Positions 1-6,239 of a stretch of 7,403 nt of DNA are shown here, in pieces (position 1 is the first letter of the stretch; each line of letters starts with the position of its first letter). The notes beneath the pieces are model-generated. The model did no database searches, had not been told where the DNA came from, and saw only the letters and a program-made list of their open reading frames with translations. The stretch spans positions 1 through 7,403 of the forward strand of contig CABUOF010000082.1 of the NCBI GenBank assembly GCA_902493125.1, in the 5' to 3' direction. The translations under genes and the position numbers were made by a program. Source of the stretch: an uncultured Collinsella sp. GTDB lineage: Bacteria; Actinomycetota; Coriobacteriia; Coriobacteriales; Coriobacteriaceae.

Positions 1-24
1 GAACGAGGGTATGGGGACTCGTTC
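1..24. repeat. 7-bp inverted repeat at the left edge
   Basis: GAACGAG (1-7) is repeated in reverse complement as CTCGTTC (18-24) around a 10-nt loop. The stem begins at the first base of the window, so it may continue to the left. No T-run follows it, so it does not read as a complete terminator on the + strand. It could be the end of a structure belonging to an upstream gene, or chance. Confidence 0.3.
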
Positions 25-59
25 GGCCAGACGCGCCGCCGCTGTTTGTATTTGTGCCG

Positions 60-65
60 TATAAT
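60..65 (+). promoter_or_regulatory. Putative -10 box of the hisS promoter
   Basis: A perfect TATAAT lies 42 bases before the hisS ATG, in a locally AT-richer stretch (about 43-68). No good TTGACA-like -35 element sits 16-18 bases upstream, and no TG extension precedes it. If it is used, transcription would start near 72 and leave a leader of about 36 nt. That is too short for a T-box or a long attenuator. Confidence 0.45.
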
Positions 66-107
66 GACCACTACCTATGACGCGATACAAAAGAAAGGTG
101 TTTGCCC

Positions 108-1421
108 ATGCAGGCACAGAAGGCGGAGGGAACCCGCGACCTTATCGGCGCCGAGATGCGCGCCTGGCAAAAGATGCAGCAGATTGCGGCCGGCGTGTTC
201 GAGCCGTTTGGTTTTAAACCCATCGAGACGCCCGCTATCGAGCAGGTGGACGTGTTTGTCCACGGCATCGGCCAGTCGACCGACGTCGTGCGCAAGGAGA
301 TGTTCCGCGTGTTTAGCGGCGCCAACCTGGAGCGCGTCTTTACCGAGGGCACCGATACCAAGCTTAAGCCCAAGCAGCGCCTGGCCCTTCGTCCCGAGGG
401 CACGGCCGGTGTGGTGCGCGCCGTCGTGGAGAACAACCTAGTGCCCCAGGGCTCCACGCCGTTTAAGGCCTATTACGCCGAGGCCATGTTCCGTGGCGAG
501 CGTCCCCAGAAGGGCCGCCTGCGCCAGTTCCACCAGGTGGGCATCGAGTGGCTCGGCGCTCCCGATCCGGCGGCAGACGCCGAGTGCATCATCATGCTCA
601 TGGAGTTCTACAAGCGCCTGGGCTTCGATCTTTCCAAGCTTCGTCTGCTCATCAACTCGATGGGTGACGCCCAGTGCCGTCCGGCTTATCGCGAGCAGGT
701 TAAGCAGTTCATCCTCGATCACGCCGACGAGATGTGCGATGAGTGCCGCGAGCGCGCCGAGCTTAACCCGCTGCGTGCCTTCGACTGCAAGAACGACCAT
801 TGCCGCGAGATCATGGCCGACGCTCCGCTGATGGGTAACAACCTGTGCGACGAGTGCCGCGAGCACTACGAGCAGGTCAAGCGCTATCTGGATGCTGCTG
901 GTATCGAGTATGTAGAGGATCCCACCCTGGTACGTGGTCTGGACTACTACACCCGTACTGTCTTTGAGGTCGAGGCCCCTGGCGCCGGCGTCGGCTCCAT
1001 CGGCGGCGGCGGCCGCTACGATGGCCTGGTCGAGCTCGAGGGTGGCAAGCCCACGGCGGGCGTCGGCTTTGCTGTCGGTTTTGAGCGCGCCCTGCTGGCC
1101 CTGCAGGCCTTTGGCAGCGATTTGGGTGCCGATGAGGCCCCGTGCGTCTATGTCGCCAACGCCGGCAAGGAGCTGCGTCAGAACGTCTTTGCCATTACGC
1201 AGGAGCTTCGCGCCGCAGGTATCGTGACCGAGGCCGACTATCAGGGTCGTTCGCTCAAGGCCCAGTTTAAGCAGGCCGATAAGGTAGGCGCCAAGCTCAT
1301 CTTGGTCCTGGGTGGCGACGAGCTTGCCGCCGGCAAGGTCAAAGTGCGCGACATGCAGAGCCATGACGAGGTGCTCGCCGATCTGGACAACGTCGTCGAG
1401 GCGGTTCGCGAGCGCCTGTAG
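108..1421 (+). CDS. hisS: Histidyl-tRNA synthetase
   Basis: This class II aminoacyl-tRNA synthetase joins histidine to tRNA-His using ATP in the cytoplasm. The 437-residue product is full length (E. coli HisRS is 424). Class II motif 2 is FRGERPQKGRLRQFHQ (residues 128-143). The histidine-binding motifs are GLDYYTRT (277-284) and GGGGRYDG (299-306). Motif 3 is GVGFAVGFER (318-327). An anticodon-binding domain makes up roughly the last 100 residues. The insertion domain carries cysteines C210, C213, C227, C232, C247 and C250 around NPLRAFDCK, a pattern common in HisRS of Gram-positive lineages that may bind metal. ATG 108 is chosen over the in-frame TTG at 102 because AAAGG (94-98) is well spaced for 108 but almost touches 102. 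The gene appears monocistronic, followed by a terminator; aspS, a frequent neighbour of hisS in bacteria, does not follow. Confidence 0.97.
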   Translation: MQAQKAEGTRDLIGAEMRAWQKMQQIAAGVFEPFGFKPIETPAIEQVDVFVHGIGQSTDVVRKEMFRVFSGANLERVFTEGTDTKLKPKQRLALRPEGTAGVVRAVVENNLVPQGSTPFKAYYAEAMFRGERPQKGRLRQFHQVGIEWLGAPDPAADAECIIMLMEFYKRLGFDLSKLRLLINSMGDAQCRPAYREQVKQFILDHADEMCDECRERAELNPLRAFDCKNDHCREIMADAPLMGNNLCDECREHYEQVKRYLDAAGIEYVEDPTLVRGLDYYTRTVFEVEAPGAGVGSIGGGGRYDGLVELEGGKPTAGVGFAVGFERALLALQAFGSDLGADEAPCVYVANAGKELRQNVFAITQELRAAGIVTEADYQGRSLKAQFKQADKVGAKLILVLGGDELAAGKVKVRDMQSHDEVLADLDNVVEAVRERL

Positions 1422-1478
1422 CGCATCTTTTTGAGCTTCGGGCCTGCTAACGTGCCCTGCTCATGGAGAGCGATTGTT

Positions 1479-1516
1479 ACGGGGGTGTTTCGCTTTTATG
1501 CGGAATGCCCCCGTTT
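1479..1516 (+). terminator. Rho-independent terminator of hisS
   Basis: A 15-bp stem (1479-1493 with 1500-1514) closes a 6-nt loop (TTTTAT). Its base is ACGGGGG pairing with CCCCCGT, and three G-U wobbles lie toward the loop. The T-run after it is short (TTT, 1514-1516), so termination may be incomplete. It lies 58 bases after the hisS stop and about 110 bases before the ppc -10 box, which suits separation of the two transcripts. A weaker two-part stem (TGAGC/GCTCA with GGGC/GCCC, 1432-1463) precedes it. Confidence 0.7.
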
Positions 1517-1532
1517 ACGTATGCCGCCCACC

Positions 1533-1621
1533 GAGAAATACGACCATTTAGGGCAAAAACCTTTGCAATGCAGAAAATACTTTTGTGTGATAAAGCGCAA
1601 TCAGTGTCGAAAGTATTTCTC
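1533..1621. promoter_or_regulatory. Three copies of a GAGAAATAC motif upstream of ppc
   Basis: Copy A is GAGAAATAC at 1533-1541. Copy C is its perfect reverse complement, GTATTTCTC, at 1613-1621. Copy B (1572-1583, AGAAAATACTTT) shares AAATAC with A, and its AAATACTTT (1575-1583) is a perfect 9-bp inverted repeat of AAAGTATTT (1610-1618) in copy C. Copy C falls between the expected -35 position and the -10 box of ppc, where a bound regulator would affect transcription. An operator role is inference. AT-rich promoter DNA can give such matches by chance, but two overlapping 9-bp inverted matches ending at the promoter are suggestive. Confidence 0.4.
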
Positions 1622-1628
1622 AAGCGCC

Positions 1629-1634
1629 TATAAT
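1629..1634 (+). promoter_or_regulatory. Putative -10 box of the ppc promoter
   Basis: A perfect TATAAT lies 45 bases before the chosen ppc start, in the only AT-rich stretch of this gap. The sequence 17 bases upstream (GTCGAA, 1606-1611) is a poor match to TTGACA, which suggests a promoter that depends on an activator. Transcription would start near 1641. Confidence 0.5.
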
Positions 1635-1678
1635 GAATACCGCATGTTACGTGCATAGAAGGAGGAATGGGAGGAAAC

Positions 1679-4492
1679 GTGGCTGAGAACCTAAGCAACC
1701 AGTCTGTACCCGAAGCCGCGGCGCGCGTCGCTGCCGTGGTCAACCGCCTCGTTAACCGAATCGGCTCGAATGCCGAGTCCAGGGAGCGTCTCGCCGAGAT
1801 CGAGATCCCCGAGGAGCTGCGCGACAATCTGGCGCTGTTCTTGCGCCTGGAGCGCCGTGTGCTTAGCGAGTATGATCCCGAGATCGCGGACCTGTTCGAC
1901 AAGATTTTGACAGCCGAGATTGTGGTCAATGCCGGCAACCCCGGTACCTGCGCTGCCGACGAAGCCGTCGACGAGCAGGGCGTGCCCACCGCCGACGAGC
2001 CCACTGCCGTGGCATTTCGTGAGGTCGTCGATTTGATCGACAGCCTGCCGCTCGATAAGCAGCAGGTCATTGTCCGCGCCTTTACGAGCTTTTTCCATCT
2101 GGCAAACCTGTCGGAGGAGAACTACCGTGTGGCGCAGCTGCGCGAGCGCGAGGCCGGTGCGTCGACCGATACCGAGGTCGATCCTGCCAACGAGCTTACC
2201 GTTGCCTATCACCAGCTGGTGAATGAGCTGGGTGTCGAGGGTGCCAACGAGCTGCTCGACAAGCTCGAGTTCCACCCTGTCTTTACCGCACATCCCACCG
2301 AGGCCCGTCGTAAGGCCGTCGAGGGCAAGATCCGCCGTATCTCCAACCTGCTGGAGGAGCGTCCGCGTTTGGGCGGCTCCGACCTGGTGGAGAACGAGCG
2401 CCATATGCTGCAGGAGATCGACGCCCTGGTGCGTACGAGCCCCATCGCGCTCAAGAAGCCCACGCCGGTCGAGGAAGCCGATACCATCATCGACATCTTC
2501 GATAACACGCTGTTCGACGTTATCCCCGTTATCTATCGTCGTTTTGACGATTGGGTGCTGGGCGACAAGGCCGGTACTGTGCCGCCGCTGTGCCCGGCGT
2601 TCTTCCATCCCGGCAGCTGGATCGGTTCCGACCGCGACGGTAACCCCAACGTCACCGCCAAGGTGAGCCGTGAGGTCGCCGCCAAGTACTTTACGCACAT
2701 GGTGCTCAAGCTCGAGGACAAGTGCCGCCACATCGGCCGCAACCTCACGCTCGAGGCTACCTACAGCAAGCCGTCGGCCGAGCTCATTAACCTGTGGAAC
2801 CATCAGGTCGAGATGAGCCCTCGTTACACGGCCCGCGCCGAGCTGATCTCCGAGCACGAGCCGCATCGCGCCGTCATGCTCGTCATGGCCGACCGCCTGA
2901 ACGCCACCGTCCGTCGTATCACCGACACCATGTACCACAGCGCCGATGAGTTCCTGGAGGACCTGCGCGTCGTCCAGCGTTCGCTGGCCGCCTGCGGTGC
3001 CGTCCGTGCTGCCTACGGCCCGGTCCAAACCATCATCTGGCAGGTCGAGTCCTTCGGCTTCCATATGGTCGAGATGGAGTTCCGTCAGCACTCCGTGGTG
3101 CATGCCCGCGCCCTCAAGGATATCCACGAGAACGGTATCCATGGCGATCTGCAGCCCATGACGCGCGAGGTCATCGATACCTTCCGCGCTATCGGCTCCA
3201 TCCAAAAGCGCTACGGCAAGAAGATGGCGCACCGCTACATCATCTCGTTTACCAAGAGCGCCCAGCATGTGGCCGACGTCTTTGAGCTGGCCCACCTGTC
3301 CTTCGCACACGAGGAGGACGTTCCCGAGCTCGACGTGATCCCGCTGTTCGAGCAGCTCGAGGACCTCGAGGGCTGTGTCGACGTGCTCGACCAGATGCTT
3401 ACGCTGCCCGTGGTGCAGAAGCGCCTTGCCCAGACCAACCGCCGCATGGAGGTCATGCTGGGCTATTCCGACTCCTCCAAGGATGCCGGTCCTACTACGG
3501 CTATGCTCGCGCTGCACTCCGCGCAGGAGCGCATTGCCAAGTGGGCCGAGAAGAACGATATCGACCTGGTGCTCATGCACGGTCGCGGCGGTGCCGTGGG
3601 CCGTGGCGGCGGCCCGGCCAACAAGGCCGTGCTGGCGCAGCCCAAGGGTTCGGTCAACTGCTTCTTTAAGCTCACCGAGCAGGGCGAGGTCATCTTTGCC
3701 CGTTACGGCAACCGCACGCTGGCTCAGCGCCATGTTGAGTCCGTTGCCGCCGCAACGCTTTTGCAGTCGGCCCCGAGTGTCGAGAAGACCAACACTGAGA
3801 CCACGCAGAAGTTCTGGGATATGGCCGAGAAGCTCAACACCGCAAGCCACAAGCGCTATCTGGACCTGCTGAACACCGAGGACTTTACGCCATGGTTCTC
3901 GACCGTGACGCCGCTGACCGAGGTCGGTCTGCTGCCGATCGGCTCGCGTCCGGCCAAGCGCGGCTTGGGTGCCAAGTCGCTCGACGACCTGCGTACCATC
4001 CCGTGGATCTTCAGCTGGAGCCAGGCGCGCATTAACCTGGCCGCTTGGTACGGTCTGGGTACCGCCTGCGAGCAGCTGGGCGATCTTGACCAGCTCAAGG
4101 CTGCCTACCAGGAGTGGCCGTTCTTCCGCACCTTTATCGACAACATCGAGATGTCGATCGCCAAGACCGACCAGCGTATCGCCAAGATGTATCTGCACCT
4201 GGGCGACCGCGATGATTTGTCCGAGAAGGTCTTCACCGAGATGCAGCTCACGCGTAAGTGGGTCCTTGCCATCGTCGGCGATGAGTGGCCGCTGCAGCGT
4301 CGTCGCGTGCTCGGCTGCGCCGTTCGCGTGCGTAACCCCTACGTCGACGCTCTGTCCATCGCCCAGGTCCGCGCCCTTCGCGAGGTGCGCATGAATCAGG
4401 ACGAGATGGCCGAGGAGAAGAAGGCCGAGTACATGAGCCTGATTCTTTCGACTGTGACCGGCGTCTCGGCAGGACTGCAGAACACGGGGTAA
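1679..4492 (+). CDS. ppc: Phosphoenolpyruvate carboxylase
   Basis: This cytoplasmic enzyme carboxylates phosphoenolpyruvate with bicarbonate to give oxaloacetate and phosphate. It replenishes C4 acids and, in fermenters, feeds the malate-fumarate-succinate branch. The product has 937 residues (E. coli 883); the extra length is mostly N-terminal. Family signatures are all present: TAHPTEARR with catalytic H205, GSDRDGNPN (316-324), ISFTKS (522-527), GYSDSSKDAG (595-604), HGRGGAVGRGGGP (634-646), IGSRPAKR (754-761), IPWIFSWSQAR, and the C-terminal QNTG with N935. The usual GGDRDGN reads GSDRDGN here, a mild variant. The Arg, Lys and Asn residues that bind aspartate in the E. coli enzyme lie in these conserved segments, so allosteric inhibition is likely kept. 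Start: AAGGAGG (1659-1665) leaves only one base before ATG 1667, whereas GTG 1679 has GGAGG (1670-1674) 4 bases upstream. ATG 1667 would add four residues and cannot be excluded. Confidence 0.97.
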   Translation: MAENLSNQSVPEAAARVAAVVNRLVNRIGSNAESRERLAEIEIPEELRDNLALFLRLERRVLSEYDPEIADLFDKILTAEIVVNAGNPGTCAADEAVDEQGVPTADEPTAVAFREVVDLIDSLPLDKQQVIVRAFTSFFHLANLSEENYRVAQLREREAGASTDTEVDPANELTVAYHQLVNELGVEGANELLDKLEFHPVFTAHPTEARRKAVEGKIRRISNLLEERPRLGGSDLVENERHMLQEIDALVRTSPIALKKPTPVEEADTIIDIFDNTLFDVIPVIYRRFDDWVLGDKAGTVPPLCPAFFHPGSWIGSDRDGNPNVTAKVSREVAAKYFTHMVLKLEDKCRHIGRNLTLEATYSKPSAELINLWNHQVEMSPRYTARAELISEHEPHRAVMLVMADRLNATVRRITDTMYHSADEFLEDLRVVQRSLAACGAVRAAYGPVQTIIWQVESFGFHMVEMEFRQHSVVHARALKDIHENGIHGDLQPMTREVIDTFRAIGSIQKRYGKKMAHRYIISFTKSAQHVADVFELAHLSFAHEEDVPELDVIPLFEQLEDLEGCVDVLDQMLTLPVVQKRLAQTNRRMEVMLGYSDSSKDAGPTTAMLALHSAQERIAKWAEKNDIDLVLMHGRGGAVGRGGGPANKAVLAQPKGSVNCFFKLTEQGEVIFARYGNRTLAQRHVESVAAATLLQSAPSVEKTNTETTQKFWDMAEKLNTASHKRYLDLLNTEDFTPWFSTVTPLTEVGLLPIGSRPAKRGLGAKSLDDLRTIPWIFSWSQARINLAAWYGLGTACEQLGDLDQLKAAYQEWPFFRTFIDNIEMSIAKTDQRIAKMYLHLGDRDDLSEKVFTEMQLTRKWVLAIVGDEWPLQRRRVLGCAVRVRNPYVDALSIAQVRALREVRMNQDEMAEEKKAEYMSLILSTVTGVSAGLQNTG

Positions 4493-4513
4493 TCGATAGC
4501 CCTGTAGTCGTCC

Positions 4514-4640
4514 GGGCCCGCCATCAGTTTACTTTTAGGCACGTCCTCGGACATGCAAGAAGCCCTCGCTGCGCACTTCGTGCGGCGAGGGCTTCTTGCG
4601 TCCTGCGGAGTGTGCCTAAAAGTAAACTGATGGCGGGCCC
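4514..4640. repeat. Large structured hairpin element, copy 1
   Basis: This long, nearly complete palindrome starts 22 bases after the ppc stop. Outer stem: 4514-4542 pairs perfectly with 4612-4640 (29 bp). Internal loop: GTCCTCGGACAT (4543-4554) faces GTCCTGCGGAGT (4600-4611). Inner stem: 4555-4569 pairs perfectly with 4585-4599 (15 bp, beginning GCAAGAAG). Tip: a TG bulge (4570-4571), then CGCAC/GTGCG around a TTC loop. Copy 2 lies at 6999-7113 in the same orientation. It shares both loop strands (one base differs) and the 25-nt tip core (4565-4589), but has an unrelated outer stem and a different inner-stem base. I do not recognise it as a named family. It could act as RNA (3'-end structure or terminator) or as folded DNA; the sequence alone does not decide. 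Confidence 0.85.
4555..4599 (+). terminator. Terminator-like inner hairpin of copy 1
   Basis: The 15-bp inner stem and its GC-rich tip end in TTCTT, an interrupted T-tract, with a matching AAGAA on the left arm. It would be a weaker intrinsic terminator than its counterpart in copy 2 (TTTTT). It lies about 60 bases after the ppc stop and is the most likely end of the ppc transcript. Confidence 0.5.
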
Positions 4641-4686
4641 TGCGATGTCCGGTCTTCGGCGGATTACTGGCTGGGGGAATTAATGG

Positions 4687-4703
4687 CGCGCTTCGCGCGT
4701 TTT
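4687..4703 (+). terminator. Small terminator-like hairpin
   Basis: CGCGC (4687-4691), a TTC loop and GCGCG (4695-4699) are followed at once by TTTT (4700-4703). The stem is only 5 bp but all G-C. Its tip resembles that of the large hairpins (CGCAC-TTC-GTGCG). It may back up termination after ppc. Confidence 0.45.
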
Positions 4704-4756
4704 GGATGGGGTCTATCCCGGTGGCGCATTTGGTGCTTCTCGCCTTACGACTGTAG

Positions 4757-4790
4757 CGGTCGCGGTCCCGTTTGGGGTCGCGGCCGTTTT
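4757..4790 (+). terminator. Intrinsic terminator upstream of larA
   Basis: A 13-bp stem with three G-U wobbles (4757-4769 with 4774-4786) closes a GTTT loop and is followed by TTTTGTTGT. It is the best-formed terminator before larA, 123 bases upstream of the start codon. No open gene precedes it directly, so it either catches read-through from ppc or works as an attenuator on a transcript that begins between the large hairpin and this point. Confidence 0.6.
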
Positions 4791-4897
4791 GTTGTGGGTC
4801 AAATATGAACGTTGTGTTAATGAGTCGGTGGACGGTGGTGTTTTTCGGTGAGCGGCGTATCCTTCCAACGGTTTATCTAGTGTGTCAGTTGAAAGGA

Positions 4898-4915
4898 AGA
4901 GGGCGCTCGTCATTG
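4898..4915 (+). promoter_or_regulatory. Ribosome binding site and TTG start of larA
   Basis: AGAGGG (4898-4903), within a longer purine run from 4891, lies 9 bases before TTG at 4913. The other in-frame candidates (ATG 4805, ATG 4820, GTG 4880, TTG 4889) lack a comparable site and add residues foreign to the family. With TTG 4913, the known LarA active-site residues fall on exactly their published numbers, which supports this start. Confidence 0.7.
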
Positions 4916-6190
4916 TTTGAATGTGAACTACCGTTTGACCACAAGACGTTGCATCTGGAGCTCGAGGATAAGAACTTCGCGGGTGTGATGGAAGGTCATC
5001 AAAACGAGTTTAAGACTACAAAATCGCAGGAAGAGCTGGTAGAGGAGTCGCTTGCCAACCCGTATGGCTCGCCTTCGCTCGAGGAGCTTTGTGCTGGCAA
5101 GAAGGATATCGTCATTATTAGCTCCGATCATACGCGCCCCGTTCCCTCGCGTGTGACGATGCCTATTCTGCTGCATCACATCCATTCCGCTGCGCCCGAG
5201 GCTCGAGTGCGTATTTTGGTTGCTACGGGTATGCACCGTCCGTCGACGCACGAGGAACTCGTCAACAAGTATGGCGAGGAGATTGTTGCCAACGAGGAAA
5301 TCGTTATGCACGTCGCGACTGACGACAGCATGATGAAAAAGATTGGCACCCTGCCTTCTGGTGGCGAGTGCATCATCAACAAGATTGCCGCCGATTGTGA
5401 TCTGCTGCTTGCCGAGGGCTTTATTGAGCCGCACTTCTTTGCCGGTTTCTCTGGTAGCCGCAAGTCCGTCTTGCCTGGCATCGCCAGCTACAAGACCATC
5501 ATGTACAACCACAACGGTCAGTTTGTGAACGATTCCCATTCGCGTGCCGGCAACCTGTGCCACAACCACGTGAGCGAGGACATGTTTGCCGCTGCCGAGA
5601 TGGCTCACCTTGCCTTTGTGCTCAACGTGGTGCTCAACGGCAAGCACGAGGTCATCGGCTCCTTTGCCGGCGACATCCACAAGGCGCACGAGGCTGGCTG
5701 CGAGTTCGTGAAGAGCCTTGCCGGCGTTGAGCCCGTCGAGTGCGAGATCGCCATCACCACCAACGGCGGCTACCCGCTCGACCAGAACATCTATCAGGCC
5801 GTGAAGGGCATGTGCTCTGCCGAGGCCACGCTTCCCGAGGGCGGCGTGATCATCGATGTCGCCGGTTGTGCCGACGGCCACGGTGGCGAGGGCTTCTATC
5901 ACAACATCGCCGACAACGATCCGGCGGAGTTTGAGCGTGCCTGCATCGACCGTCCTAAGGACGAGACCCTGCCCGACCAGTGGACGAGCCAGATCTTTGC
6001 CCGTATCCTGGCGCATCACCCTGTGATCATGGTCACCGACCTGTGCGATCACCAGATGATCAAGGATATGCACATGACGCCGGTCAACACCCTCGATGAG
6101 GCGCTCAAGCTCGCCTTTGAGATGAAGGGTGCCGATGCCAAGGTGGCCGTCATTCCCGATGGCCTGGGCGTTGTCGTCGCGCAGCACTAG
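4913..6190 (+). CDS. larA: Nickel-dependent lactate racemase LarA
   Basis: LarA interconverts L- and D-lactate in the cytoplasm by reversible hydride transfer to a nickel-pincer nucleotide made by LarB, LarC and LarE. The 425-residue product resembles L. plantarum LarA (424) along its whole length, e.g. IISSDHTRPVP, RPSTHEELVNKYGE, HFFAGFSGSRKSVLPGIASY, NGGYPLDQNIYQAVKG and VIPDGLGV. Residues described for LarA are present at the same positions: D72, R75, H108, H174, K184 (covalent cofactor link), H200 (nickel ligand), Q295 and K298. So the protein should be active if the cofactor is available. Related proteins can act on other 2-hydroxy acids, but the extent of the match favours lactate. The larD-like gene follows 49 bases downstream with no terminator between, so the two are probably one operon. 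No larB, larC or larE is in the window. See the RBS entry for the choice of start. Confidence 0.93.
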   Translation: MFECELPFDHKTLHLELEDKNFAGVMEGHQNEFKTTKSQEELVEESLANPYGSPSLEELCAGKKDIVIISSDHTRPVPSRVTMPILLHHIHSAAPEARVRILVATGMHRPSTHEELVNKYGEEIVANEEIVMHVATDDSMMKKIGTLPSGGECIINKIAADCDLLLAEGFIEPHFFAGFSGSRKSVLPGIASYKTIMYNHNGQFVNDSHSRAGNLCHNHVSEDMFAAAEMAHLAFVLNVVLNGKHEVIGSFAGDIHKAHEAGCEFVKSLAGVEPVECEIAITTNGGYPLDQNIYQAVKGMCSAEATLPEGGVIIDVAGCADGHGGEGFYHNIADNDPAEFERACIDRPKDETLPDQWTSQIFARILAHHPVIMVTDLCDHQMIKDMHMTPVNTLDEALKLAFEMKGADAKVAVIPDGLGVVVAQH

Positions 6191-6200
6191 TGCGCGGCCT

Positions 6201-6213
6201 AAACGAATCGTTT
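6201..6213. promoter_or_regulatory. 13-bp dyad between larA and the channel gene
   Basis: AAACGA, a single A, then TCGTTT forms a perfect 6-bp dyad in the 49-base gap, followed by two more T. The one-base spacer is too small for an RNA hairpin loop, so pairing in RNA would lose the central bases. It fits a binding site for a small dimeric regulator better than a terminator. No function can be assigned. Confidence 0.25.
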
Positions 6214-6239
6214 TTAACCGACAAGAAAGATAAGGTTTT

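Larger units (their letters stand above)
4641..4912. other. Non-coding leader region before larA
   Basis: No convincing gene lies here. The larA reading frame stays open leftward through this stretch, with ATG at 4805 and 4820 and TTG at 4772, but the encoded residues do not resemble the start of LarA, and TTG 4772 lies inside a terminator hairpin. Two terminator-like hairpins (4687-4703 and 4757-4790) occupy the left half. The right half (4791-4912) is less GC-rich and must hold the larA promoter if larA has its own. Weak -10-like strings occur (TATCCT at 4858, TATCTA at 4874), none with a fitting -35. Confidence 0.5.

Noticed and set aside
71..1426. Long open frames on the strand opposite hisS, and in another frame on the same strand
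   Set aside because: They overlap a clear hisS with all synthetase motifs, resemble no known protein, and are expected by-products of codon bias in GC-rich genes.
1412..1428. GCGC-CTGTA-GCGC stem at the hisS stop codon as a terminator
   Set aside because: The stem is only 4 bp and the T-run does not follow directly. The hairpin at 1479-1516 is far stronger.
1585..1604. CRP- or Rex-like site (TTGTGTGATAAAGCGCAATCA region) upstream of ppc
   Set aside because: Only one half-site resembles either consensus; the second half does not match, so no regulator can be named.
1431..1658. A 75-codon frame in the hisS-ppc gap
   Set aside because: It runs through the terminator hairpin and the ppc promoter, lacks a ribosome binding site and has no protein-like features.
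1691..4198. An 835-codon open frame antisense to ppc
   Set aside because: It mirrors the ppc codon pattern (low-complexity Leu, Val, Gly and His content), has no recognisable domain, and the + strand frame carries every PEPC motif.
4514..4640. Integron attC site as an explanation for the large hairpins
   Set aside because: Like attC sites they are palindromes with variable arms placed after genes, but no RYYYAAC/GTTRRRY core pair is present in the right place, and no cassette array or integrase is seen.
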